This document shows positions 39,091-50,000 of a DNA stretch of 50,000 nucleotides, in pieces; position 1 is the stretch's first letter, and every line of letters begins with the position of its first letter. The notes under the pieces were generated by a model. It did not search any database and had not been told where the DNA came from. It was given only the letters and a program-made list of their open reading frames with translations. The DNA lies in assembly GCA_012295275.1 (NCBI GenBank), contig CM022667.1, forward strand, positions 12,160,038 through 12,210,037, given 5' to 3'. Position numbers and translations under genes: made by a program. The stretch is from Chrysomallon squamiferum (Eukaryota > Mollusca > Gastropoda > Neomphalida > Peltospiridae).

Positions 39091-41661
39091 CTTCAGACTG
39101 TTATGTTAAAAACATAATCAGCATTTTATGCTATGCGAATATCATAATAAATAGGTCTCGTTATATATACAAACCAGTTCATTTAAGTCTTAGTGCATAA
39201 TATCCGTGTATAATCATTTATTTTATTTCAGTATTTTATTTTATATATATTTTAGTGTAACTGCCGTCCAAAATATTTAAAGTTTTTTTTATAACTTATG
39301 ATTATTATGCAATGATCATGATGATGTTGATAATAATGATTATATATTAATCGGAATTTTTGATCATTTCATTTACATATAATTAGTAGTGTTTGTTTGT
39401 TTAAATATATTTTAATTTCACTCAGTTTTATATAATAATATTGATTCGTTGTTTTATTGTCTATAATATTATTATTACTCCGGCCTTACTTGTGATTCTT
39501 TTTATTATACAGATGATTCGATGATTCATAATTTTCAAAATTTCTGATTTATAATTAAGTCTGTCTGCCTTTTTGTCTCTCTATGCATATACATACAAAT
39601 ATACATATACATATACAAATACTTATATACACACACACAAACATATATGAACATAATAACGGTTTATTTTTTTTTTATGCACGTTAATTCTAAATCTTCT
39701 TAAATTTCTTAGCATTAGAATTCAGTTTATTCCGTTCTCATTATTACTTCGTTCAACTGCGTTTAGCATAAAATTAATATAATTAAAGTATATTTAAAAC
39801 AAATACTTGTTTTATTTTATTCTTAAGTACTGGAATTTTTGTGAATTTTATTCAGAATGTCAGATAAAATAACTTTATTTAATTTCAGTGCTTAATGTTG
39901 AATGCTTGAATTTAAATTAAAGTTAACTTAGAAAATGAGTTTAAAAAATTATAATAATAATAACAAAAATATGATAAAATAACAAAAACAAAAACAACAA
40001 TAATATAAATAATAATCAGCTATATAAATTCAAACTCATTTGTTAGGAATACGTAATAACTAAATAATAAAAATTAACAGAGTATGAAATCGAAGTTACA
40101 TATTTATAAATACATACATCCTAAACATGCACATTTCAACAGATACAACAAAACCAAAAAAAAAAAAAAAATAGTTAAAATTAATATTTCAATGAACACT
40201 CGATATGATTTGATACTTTTGAAAGGTAGTTGATTGATAATTATACATATGACATTTAACTATTATTAAAAACTGGTTTATTAATTATAAATATTTAAGG
40301 AAAATGGAATAAAGGTAGTTCTGAAAATATTAATATTATTTTCAAAAAACGCGAACGCAAAATAGTTATTAACATACATAAAATATCAAACTAATGTAAT
40401 TTATTTTCGTGATCTTAATTTTATTTATATATATATATATTTTTAAGCGTTTGAATATATTTGATTTTCGATTTCTGATTCTCAAATGAAATTATGATAC
40501 GTTTTAAGTATTTATTATTTTAAAATTTCTGTTAAGTATTTAAAATTAGTAATTAATAATATGTAAACTTCTTATTTATATTTACATACAGACGACCCAT
40601 AACAATTATAACTGTACCACAAGTTTTTTTTTATTACTGTTGTTGTTTATGTTGTTGTTGTTTTCCTTTTTGAATCTAATGAGTAAAGAATGTGTATGTA
40701 AACATGTTTATAGGTTTTTCACTATTTGGCCTTTGTCAATGCAAATATTCAAAATTGTTATAATTACCTATAATTCTTAAAATTAATATAACTTATTATC
40801 TTTATAAAGCGTTTTAATAATAATAATAATTTCAATTACTTTTACTTTTTTAAATTTCTTTAAAAATTGGACCATAAATAAATAAATAAATAAATTAAAA
40901 TTAAACTTTATATACTTCTTTCTGTAAACCATTTTATCTTTTGTGTGTTTTATTTTTAATTTTCAGTATTTTAATTAATCTTCATATATGCATGCACCTA
41001 AGTATATTTTTTGTATTATTATTTTTTTTTTTTTTTTTTTACTCTTTATTTAACATATTTTAATTTTTTTTTATTTATTTATCAAACGAACCTTGTACAA
41101 TTCACAAACTGCTAAAAAAAAATAAAAATAATAATAATAATAAAAATAAATAAATAAAACAATATCACAGTCAATAAATATCGATTTTTCTGTCTGTACC
41201 AACAATTCGGTAATCATATTACACACATGTACATTTCATTCATCCATAAACTTTGCACCGTTTTCTCATGTCGTTTTCATTAGCGACAAAACGAGACTCG
41301 TACATTTCACAAGAGCAGTGAAATAGATTTCTGTTTCCGCCCGCGAAAAAATGTCTTCCAGCTTGGCAGACATTGGCACGCGCTTGCAAACACACTGAGC
41401 ATGTGTAACGCCGAGCAGTTATCGGTTTATTCGTTAAGTTTCGTAATAAAAAAAAATTACCCCCAACTGTGAGGATTGCGCGCGCTATTACAACACTTGA
41501 AACGCACTAAAACGCGCGAGGGTTTCGTCTGCTGTGTTAAATGAATGCGGATGTCTGAAATGAAAATATTGTGGCAAACCTCTCAATTCTGTTTTCATAA
41601 CAATTTGGAGGTAATCAATCGCAAATTTCCGTTACTTTTTTATTTTTTATTTTTTTTTTCT

Positions 41662-41674
41662 TCTTCTCGTTCAT

Positions 41675-41712
<38 letters not shown>

Positions 41713-41880
41713 TTTTTTTTTTTTTAAATATGCACACAAATAGATGGGTGAAATGTACTGTATTATTATTAAACTATTATATTGTAGTAGTTGAAGTAGT
41801 AGTAGTAGTAATAGTAGTGGTAATGATAGTGGTGGTAATAGTAGTAATAATAGTAATAGAAAAATATTATTATTATTATT
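41662..41880. repeat. Poly-T and AGT-rich low complexity in intron 1
   Basis: Long T runs (about 41677-41725) precede an AGT/GGT-rich degenerate trinucleotide tract (41783-41870). Confidence 0.9.
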
Positions 41881-41949
41881 ATTCATCATCATCAGTTACT
41901 TCTTACAGAAAACACAACATTAAATTAATTTATTAGTTTCCTTTCACTT

Positions 41950-41959
41950 TATATATATT

Positions 41960-42000
<41 letters not shown>

Positions 42001-42178
42001 TCATTTATTTATTTATTTAGTACGTTATTTAGTTAGTTTGTTTGTTTGTTTTGTTGCGAATAATCACATTCTTTTCTATGTTTATACTTACAGAAATAGG
42101 CTGTCACAAAAGCAATCAAACATGCAAAAACATATACAAATACAAACACATAATTATATATTTATATACATACATACC

Positions 42179-42248
<70 letters not shown>

Positions 42249-42288
42249 ATCTTCGTTAAAATTACAAAATCTTCGTTAAATTACAAAA
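41950..42288. repeat. TA array, CA array and short direct repeat
   Basis: TA (about 41962-41995), CA (42181-42243), then ATCTTCGTTAAAATTACAAA and a near-identical copy in tandem (42248-42288). Confidence 0.93.
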
Positions 42289-42613
42289 GAAAAAAAACAC
42301 AATTACTTTTAAAATTCTGAAAAAAAAATAAAAATAAAATAAAATAAATAAATAAAATAAACATACTTAAAATTACAAATGTTTTTACTCTTGAAAACAA
42401 CTACCAGACTAAATCATTTTATTCATGAATTCAGTAATTTTACTTAGTCCGTGGCGCCAAACATCTCGTGCGATGCTCGTGCGTACGAGAAATAATTTTG
42501 TGTAAGGCAAGTGCTTTCCCATGAAAACAAATTTACTAAATTAAGCAGTACTTTGTGAAGAGTAACGAAATTACCAGCACTTTGGAATACTGGTAGTTGA
42601 TACATATACAAGT

Positions 42614-42660
<47 letters not shown>

Positions 42661-42760
42661 AAACATTTTTTTTTTTGGTTTCTTTCTTCTATTTACTCCT
42701 TTTCTCAAAAATCAAAATTAATATAAAAATACACATTTTTATAAACTATTTTGTTTTATT

Positions 42761-42819
<59 letters not shown>

Positions 42820-42821
42820 CA
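42614..42821. repeat. AAT and TTA arrays in inverted relation
   Basis: AAT units at 42617-42658 and TTA units at 42769-42820 are complementary in sense and could pair in a single strand. They lie in intron 1. Confidence 0.9.
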
Positions 42822-43366
42822 TTTTATTTTTTTTATTTTTTTGAATAATTGTAAATATTTTCTTCCTTTAATTTTAATTTTTTTTTTTTTAATTTTATTC
42901 ATCAGTTTTTTTTTTTTTAAATATTTTTGGTACACAGATTTAAAACTGAATATAATATAATATATATATATATATATATATATTTATATTTAATCTGAAA
43001 ATTCGGTGTATGCGCATCAAACGTCCACGCACGTGTTAAAACAATTTATCACTCAACTACACCAAGCTGATTAAAATAACACAAAAGAGTAAATTTTATG
43101 TCGTCAGCTGTAAAAGAAATAAAAATATGAAAGATACGTTTTCAAAAATAATTATTTATAAAACCAAAATTTAAATAGTGTAAACTCGCTTTGTTCTGCC
43201 TGTACATCGGTCTACATCTGTTTAATGAGAAACATTAAAATTCTAATTTAAAGGCTGGGAGAGTAAAAAAAAAAAAAAGGTTTAAAAGCCACAACAGAAA
43301 CAGAAACAACTCTGGGATTAAAAAGAAAAGAAAATTCGCATCGGAAAATACCGGACGACATAAAAG

Positions 43367-43398
<32 letters not shown>

Positions 43399-44369
43399 TA
43401 TAGACTTCGCTTGTACCGTTATCATTTCTAATTAGTTGCATCACGGGATAACATTATCCTTTAATCATGAGGAAAGCGCGGGTTTAAGCACGTGCACTTG
43501 AGCAAATGTCGTCTGCGAAATATCACTCAAGTCCCGACTGAGTGATTTAATTAGAAGCATACTTTGAGATACAACATTTCGTAGATAACGGTCTCTGGAA
43601 ATATTTTTCAGTTTTGCAATGAAGCCACCTGTATGCTGTAAAATGAATGACATGCATTTTTTTTTTTTTTTTTTTTTTTCAGAAGAATATCAACGAGCAA
43701 ATTGTGCAGTGGACATAAATTAGACCTCATTAACTCCCAGACTAATTGAAATAGAACACTCTGTTTTTATTACAAATAATTGTCAGTGTTTTCGTTTTTA
43801 CTTTGGGCGACATCTTGGACTTCAAAAACCCCGATGTCAAGGTTTTTCTTTTGTCTGTTTTGAAGCGAACAATTAAGACGCCGTTTTGATGTATATTGTG
43901 GTTGAAGTTTTATTGCTTATTCTTTTTCAGATGAAAGTTCTGCAGTTTAATGGTCTGTTAAGAGAATGATAAAAAAAAATTAAAAAAAAAAAATATCGGG
44001 GATAAATGTTCGTTTTAGTTAAAGAAGTGTAATCTAACTCGATCCCATTAAAAATAAAACATGATATGCTTTAGAAAGATAATTTTTTTTTTTTTTAAAC
44101 TATTTTTTTCTTCTTCTTCTTCTTCTCTAGTTTCATTTATCGCATATAAATCTCTATCAATTACATAACTTTCTTTTTGTTCTTTCAAACTGAAACAAAT
44201 TACTAACATTAAATTTAGATTTAGATGTTCTCAGTCTTATCATGTTAGCGTTTTTCTTTCTTTCTCTTTTCAGTGATAATTCCCAACTCGTCAGATATTC
44301 TTTCTCTTTCTTCCTTTTCTTTCTCCTTCTCTCACTAAATTTAATATGCCCATTTAAACATACACATGT

Positions 44370-44567
44370 ACAGACAGACACACTTACAGACAGACACACA
44401 AACAGACAGGGAATCATACAAACATGCAAACATCTAGACAGATAGACGGGTAGATAAATAAATAAATAAAAAGACGGACAGACAAACATAAAGACAGACA
44501 GACAGACAGATAGATAGATAAATAGATATATAGATAGATTCACTGATTAGTAGACAGATAGATAGAG

Positions 44568-44613
<46 letters not shown>

Positions 44614-44798
44614 TCAGATAGATAGACAGATATATAGATAGATAGATAGACAGATAGATAGACAGATAGATAGATAGTCAGATAGACAGATAGAAAGAGA
44701 GACAGGCAGATAGATTAGATACATAAATAATATATTAGATAGATACATAGATAGACAGATAGACAGACAGATTATATAGATATAATAGACAGATAGAT

Positions 44799-44840
<42 letters not shown>

Positions 44841-44965
44841 AGCACACAGAGAGACAGACAAACAGATGAATAGAGAGATAGATAGATAGACAGATAGATA
44901 GATAGACAGATAGATAGATAGACAAACAAACAGACAGATAGTTAGATTAGACAGATAGATCCATA
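44370..44965. repeat. GATA/GACA tetranucleotide array, about 0.6 kb
   Basis: Interspersed GATA and GACA units (complement TATC/TGTC) with occasional TAGA-dense blocks and imperfect interruptions. The long minus-strand open frames here (44614-44925, 44772-45008) are only Ile/Tyr/Leu/Ser translations of this repeat. Confidence 0.95.
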
Positions 44966-45090
44966 TCCATAAGCTCTCATAAAAAAAAGACAAGACCGAT
45001 GTTTTCACTTAGTGTACGTGTTACTTTCAAAAAGAGATCTCAAAGCACGATAAAGGAAGTTTATGTTCACTTTAAATTTCACATTTTTAA

Positions 45091-45095
45091 AAAAA

Positions 45096-45180
<85 letters not shown>
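45091..45180. repeat. Perfect CT dinucleotide array, 90 bp
   Basis: An uninterrupted (TC)n run on the plus strand. It is the only long array in this window with pyrimidines on the plus strand; all other long GA/CT arrays have GA on that strand. Confidence 0.97.
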
Positions 45181-45182
<2 letters not shown>

Positions 45183-46002
45183 ATTCCTTGAACAAACGCT
45201 TTTTCGAAAGGGTGTGATTTCGAGTGTTTGAAGCAGATCCATCAGACGACTGGAAGTGATCGGTTTTTGCTATTGACACTTTCAACAGCTAAGCGCTTGG
45301 CACCGGGGAAACGACGCAGGCCACACCGTGACCACGGCCACGACGATCCGTCACTCGTGGCACTCTGTTTGCATCGCCGGTGACAGAAACAACCCCGGGG
45401 AAAAAACGACACCTGCCAGATGGAAACATTTTTCTTGTTGACGCTGTACGTTTTACAAGTGGGTCGTCGCTTTTCAGCGAAATAGATTTCAAAACGAAAG
45501 TTTCGTTTGTAGCATGACGTTTGTCTGTTGTTAGTGGTAGATGAAGCTTATTTGTTTGTTTGTTTGTTTTTGTTTGTTTTTGTTTATTTGTTTGTTTATT
45601 TTTGATGCTATTGTTGAGGTTTTTTTTAAAAATGTTGTTTTCGTTGATATTGTTGTTGTTGTTGTTTTTTTGTCACTGTTGCTGTTGTTTTTGGTTGTTG
45701 TCGTCGTTGTTGTTGGTTATGGTAGTAGTATCAGTTGTTGTTGTTTTGTTGTTTTCGTTATGCTGATCTTGTTCTCGATTTTTATTTTATTTTATTTTTT
45801 TTCAGATACTAATAATGTTGTATTTGACCTTTTCTCTTTTTTGTTATTTGTTTGTTTGTTGTTGTAGTTTGTTTTTTATTTTTTATTTTATTTTATTTTT
45901 TTTTTTTTTTTGTGTGTGTTTTTTTTTTTTTTTTTTTTTTTGGTAGGGGGGATTCCTGAGGTTTTTACATCATTTTCAATTTATTTTAAGCAGAGAACTC
46001 AT

Positions 46003-46036
<34 letters not shown>

Positions 46037-46138
46037 AAGAAATAGCCTGGCAAACAACAAAGTAAAAATAAAAAATTAACAAACCCCTATCCCAACAACA
46101 ACACTGAAGTTAATAATTAAAATAATTTAAATATTCAC

Positions 46139-46375
46139 CAATGGCGGATAAAACGCTGAATGATCACTCCCCAATGGCACGTAACCCTGCGTTGAGTATG
46201 GCGACGCCTGGTAGAGACTGTCAGCAAGGCCGGCAACTCTGGAGTAGCTCATCAGGCTTGGCGTATACTGACACGAACAAACGGTTTGACCCGTGTGAGG
46301 ATTCGTCACAAGCGCTCGGCCATTTTCGCAGCAAGATCCGGACATTGACGAAGTTGGAGAGCTGGTTGCCCGATG
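46139..46375 (-). CDS. Irx: Iroquois homeobox gene, exon A (N-terminal conserved block)
   Basis: This exon encodes the conserved N-terminal region of an Iroquois transcription factor. Seen: reading leftward from 46375 the frame runs through SPTSSMSGSCCENGRALV, NPHTGQTVCSCQY, a Tyr/Ser-rich stretch and SAFYPPL. Iroquois proteins of flies and other animals carry the same CCENGR...TGQTVCSCQY block followed by a SAFY motif. The upstream acceptor is TTTACACAG, with AG at 46377-46376. The donor is TTG|GTGAAT, with GT at 46138-46137, in phase 0, which joins in frame to exon B. A Met codon at 46345 could start translation. Because the frame is open back to a good acceptor, and family members normally begin with a short MSYPQFGY-like leader, I infer an unseen upstream coding exon and treat this as an internal exon. 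The exon assignment is firm; the true start codon is unknown. Confidence 0.9.
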
Positions 46376-46555
46376 CTGTGTAAATAAATATATTAATTAA
46401 TTAATTAATTAATTAGTAAGAAATAATGAAAGAAAGGTAATGAGAATAATAAATAAATAAATAAATAAAGGAAAAAGAAAAGAAAAAAATACTAGTAGAA
46501 ATGTGATGATGATAACGAGAACTACAACAACAACAGCAGCCACAATAACCATAGC

Positions 46556-46592
<37 letters not shown>

Positions 46593-46932
46593 GTAGTAGT
46601 AGTAATAGTAAGTAGTAGTAATAGTAGTAGTAGTAGTAGTAGTAGTAGTAGAAGCAAGCAATATTAGTTCTTGTAATAATAATTGTTGTCGTAGTGGTGA
46701 TAATTATCATAATAGAGGTAAATATAATGTTACTATATTTATAATAATTTTTTACTTCTTTACAATGGATGACATCAACCTGTATGACGTTATTACAGAC
46801 ACAAAAGTGACAGGAGAGAAATAAATAAGAAAATATAGTAAAAAAAAAGAAAGAAATGAGCAATGTATCACCTCTAATTTGAAAGCTGAGATTTTCACGA
46901 GCCTGGAGGTAGGGCTGGTCTTTTAGACCGCA

Positions 46933-46963
<31 letters not shown>

Positions 46964-47132
46964 GGTATATTTGTAACGTGTCATGCCTACTCCAGTAGAT
47001 AACAATAATATTATGAAGAGCCACTCGCCTCGGGCTTTCTAATTACTGAAACAGTGTTTATAAATGACGTATTTATCTGCGAAAAGTGCGCGAAGGAATA
47101 AATAAATTATTGGCCGATAGAACACCTTTAAT

Positions 47133-47163
<31 letters not shown>

Positions 47164-47187
47164 CATTTTTCTATTTTAAATGAAAAT

Positions 47188-47220
<33 letters not shown>

Positions 47221-50000
47221 CGTTTTATTTATTTATAGTTTTTATTATTTCTTTCACAGACATGAATGCCCTCACGCGTTTTTGAAGTCATTATTTACAA
47301 ATGGAAGTCTTTGAACAAAATTATTTTTATTATAATTTATGTTTTAAATGAGATATATGAAGATGAAACTAGTGCTCTGAATAAAGGCAACAGTGAATTA
47401 ATTATTCAATTATTACGCATAAACTTTCACAAAAGAAGAATAACTGTTTTTTATTTTTAAATAATCACACGCGAATGAATGTTAACACTGAAATATAAAA
47501 TTACATTAGAGTTTTGTATTTTGATTCTTAAGTTATGAGTAATCTTTTGAAAATTATCATTATTTATTAATATATAATTCGAGACGGAAAATGTCATATC
47601 TTTTTTTTTATTTTTATTGTTGTTGTTGTTTTTATTATTATTATTTTACCTTTATTCATGATAATGATTGTTGCTGTATTTGTATGATTTTTGTATTCAT
47701 TTATATTCCATTATTTATCCAACCATCCATAACCAACGATATGTAATGATATAAATTATTTAAATATCTATCCATATATGTGTCTATTGTGTGCATGTGT
47801 TTCTGTCTGTGTATGCTAATGGGACTACATGTGTATATTTGTGTTTATTTATATATGTATGTATGTACATGTATGTCACTTCTTTTTGATATTTCCAGTA
47901 TTGAGTCTATTATTCTTTATTGTTTTTCTTCTTTCATTCATTCATTCATCTTATTTTCATACCTTAAAAATACATCTATCTATCTACACATCTTCTCACC
48001 TATCTTCTTACCTACCTATCTACCCACCTACCTAGACTCTCTATAATTGTTTACTTCTACCTACCTACCTACCTACCTAGACTCTCTATTATTCTTTACT
48101 TCTACCTACCTACCTACCTACCTAGACTCTCTATAATTCTTTACTTCTACCTACCTACCTACCTACCTAGACTCTCTATAATTCTTTACTTCTACCTACC
48201 TACCTACCTACCTAGACTCTCTATTATTCTTTACGTCTACCTACCTACCTACCTACCTAGACTATCTATTATTCTTTACTTCTACCTACCTACCTACCTA
48301 GACTCTCTATTATTCTTTACTTCTACCTACCTAGACTATCTATAATTCTTTACTTCTACCTACCTACCTACCTAGACTCTCTATTATTCTTTACTTCTAC
48401 CTACCTAGATAATCTATAATTCTTTACTTCTACCTACCTACCTACCTATACTCTCTATTATTCTTTACGTCTACCTACCTACCTACCTACCTAGACTATC
48501 TATTATTCTTTACGTCTACCTACCTACCTACCTACCTAGACTCTCTATTATTCTTTACTTCTACCTACCTACCTACCTAGACTCTCTATTATTCTTTACT
48601 TCTACCTACCTAGACTATCTATAATTCTTTACTTCTACCTACCTACCTACCTAGACTCTCTGTAATTCTTTACTTCTACCTATCTACCTACCTACCTAGA
48701 CTCTCTGTAATTCTTTACTTCTACCTACCTAACTACAGTATCGACAATACTACGACTTCTGCCTACTTACAGTATTTATCCACATCTATCAAAAACGTCG
48801 AGTGTATGTGCGCCGTTTACGTAGGAAGGGGGTACGAGATACGAGGTACAAGGGACGAGAAATCGATGCTCGGGGCCAGGCATTACCAATCGATCAATGT
48901 CACAGTGTGAAATTGACAAGCTCTGCAATGTTTACATCTGTATGTACCGTTACCGGCTCGAAAACGACGTGTATCAAATGATGTAAAACAGTTAGAAAAA
49001 ATCATTAGCGAAATTGCCGCTGTCACGATTATATTTTATTTTGAAAGAAACACTAGTCGATTATTGCTGTTTGGTGTCTGTCACTTTTCGCGTGTTTTTC
49101 GCGTCATGTTCATGATAGATTTATTATTAATGGTTGCTACAGATTTCGCCAGATATGTTCGCCCGTGTGTCGAGTTTCAGATTTTTATTTTTGAAAGTTG
49201 TCGAAAAATATGAACCGTCAGAGACAAAAATAAAAATTATGTTCATCGCTGTTTCAGATTTCAGATTATTATTTACAAAAGCTGTCGAAAAAGCGACACG
49301 TCAAATCAACGAAATTGAGCATAAAACTAATAAAGGAAAACAAAATAGAAAAGAAATCTATACGTAAAACTGATATATTTTACTTATATTTTGAAATGTA
49401 TCGTTTTACGAACGCAGAGTTTTATCATCATCATCATCAGTCATTATCATTTTCATTATTATTATCATTATCGTTCTTCTTTTTCTTCTTCTTCTTCTTC
49501 TTCTTCATATTATTAATGTTATTGCTTTTGTTATTATTACTGTTCTTATTATTGTTAATGCTGCTGTTGATATTGCTGCTGTTCCTATTGTAATTCTTCT
49601 TACAGAAAATTAATTATAATTCAGTCAAAATAAAAACAAATCGTAAATACTTTTCTTTTTTTCGTTTTATCTTTGTATTATTTCTTTCCTTCTTTATTTT
49701 TTGGTTTTATTCTTCTTTTTTTTTTCTTGTATTTTCTTTCTTATAATTTATTCACTTTTCTTTGATCTATTTTCTATCTTATATTTATTCACTTTTCTTT
49801 GTTATATTTTCTATCTTATATTTATTCACATTTGCTTCTTTATTTGATTCTAGCTTTTTCAAGTGTTCCACGTGCAGAAAAACAACTTTAAAATTTCATT
49901 TATTTCGACTGTCGTTGGTTTTTGTTGCTATTATGCGCTCAGTGAAGAAGCAGAATAATACTTTCACCGTCTAAAGAATATACAGCTCTCTCTCTCTCTC
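46376..50000. other. Upstream of exon A: intron or 5' flank, no gene seen
   Basis: If exon A is internal, this is the 3' part of another intron of the Iroquois gene. It holds TTAA, AAT and AGT arrays (46394-46652), poly-T runs (46934-46960, 47138-47163, 47190-47220), the 48033-48733 minisatellite and unique higher-GC islands at about 46860-47100 and 48780-49170. I looked for a minus-strand MSYPQFGY-like first exon and did not find one. Confidence 0.5.
48033..48733. repeat. Minisatellite, about 17 units of 33-48 bp
   Basis: Each unit is a variable CTAC tetranucleotide run followed by a fixed segment resembling CTAGACTCTCTATTATTC and TTTACTT. I count 17 TTCTTTAC-type anchors. Units differ in the number of CTAC repeats (2 to about 5) and at a few positions (TATTATT or TATAATT, TTACTT or TTACGT, CTCTCT or CTATCT). 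It is flanked by TCTA/ACCT-rich degenerate sequence from about 47970. Confidence 0.95.

Larger units (their letters stand above)
38207..46138 (-). other. Iroquois intron 1 (exon A to exon B), about 7.9 kb
   Basis: The intron runs from GTGAAT at 46138 to CACAG at 38207. The 0.9 kb nearest exon B is a tandem array derived from that exon's splice site. From about 39100 to 41200 it is AT-rich and featureless by eye. Unique islands lie at 41210-41620, 42430-42600, 43430-43640 and 45190-45540. The rest is simple repeats, including the GATA/GACA and CT arrays. Confidence 0.75.

Noticed and set aside
42614-42821. AAT and TTA arrays as arms of a foldback transposon
   Set aside because: Both are ordinary microsatellites; no target-site duplication or internal element is visible.
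45289-45492. Minus-strand open frame of 67 codons in a GC-elevated island
   Set aside because: It has no homologue I recognise and no splice pattern; better explained as unique non-coding sequence.
46141-46383. Plus-strand open frame of 80 codons
   Set aside because: Antisense to exon A, whose minus-strand frame carries conserved Iroquois motifs and good splice sites.
46855-46935. Possible small upstream coding exon with a GTGATA donor on the minus strand
   Set aside because: A short frame (LKDQPYLQAREN...) precedes a GT, but it has no convincing acceptor beyond the poly-A/T run and no resemblance to the Iroquois leader.

Overview
This window is animal nuclear DNA: very AT-rich, packed with microsatellites (AAT/TTA, AAAT, GA, CA, GATA, long poly-A/T), and carrying one gene split by kilobase-scale introns. 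The only gene I can support is an Iroquois-class (IRX/Iro) TALE homeobox gene on the minus strand. Its protein resembles lophotrochozoan, probably molluscan, Iroquois proteins. That assignment rests on family resemblance and genome texture, not on a search.

Gene layout in transcript order (right to left): a 5' exon encoding the initiator region is not visible and probably lies beyond 50000. Exon A (46375-46139) encodes the conserved CCENGR / GQTVCSCQY N-terminal block. Exon B (38206-38097) encodes NGHYELKE through YPYSN. Exon C (36080-35701) encodes the whole TALE homeodomain and an acidic tail. Exon D (26575-25954) encodes the C-terminal region with the PKIWSLA motif and the stop codon. All three internal junctions have GT-AG ends and matching phases (0, 2, 1). 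The visible introns are about 7.9, 2.0 and 9.1 kb.

Two things in the gene deserve attention. First, intron 1 immediately upstream of exon B holds about 14 tandem, increasingly diverged copies of exon B's own 3' splice site plus its first codons (about 38190-39090). Second, exon D changes reading frame just before PKIWSLA, as if one base were missing near 26277-26285. This is either an assembly or sequencing error or a real truncating lesion.

Positions 1-25953 lie downstream of the gene and contain no recognisable gene. They consist of simple repeats alternating with islands of unique, higher-GC sequence (for example 9050-9800, 11740-12180, 21240-21640) of the kind that could be regulatory elements of an Iroquois gene desert. 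The introns and the upstream part (46376-50000) have the same texture, including a GATA/GACA array (44370-44965), a 90-bp CT array (45091-45180) and a 17-copy minisatellite (48033-48733). I see no tRNA, rRNA, CRISPR, bacterial-type operon or intact transposon.
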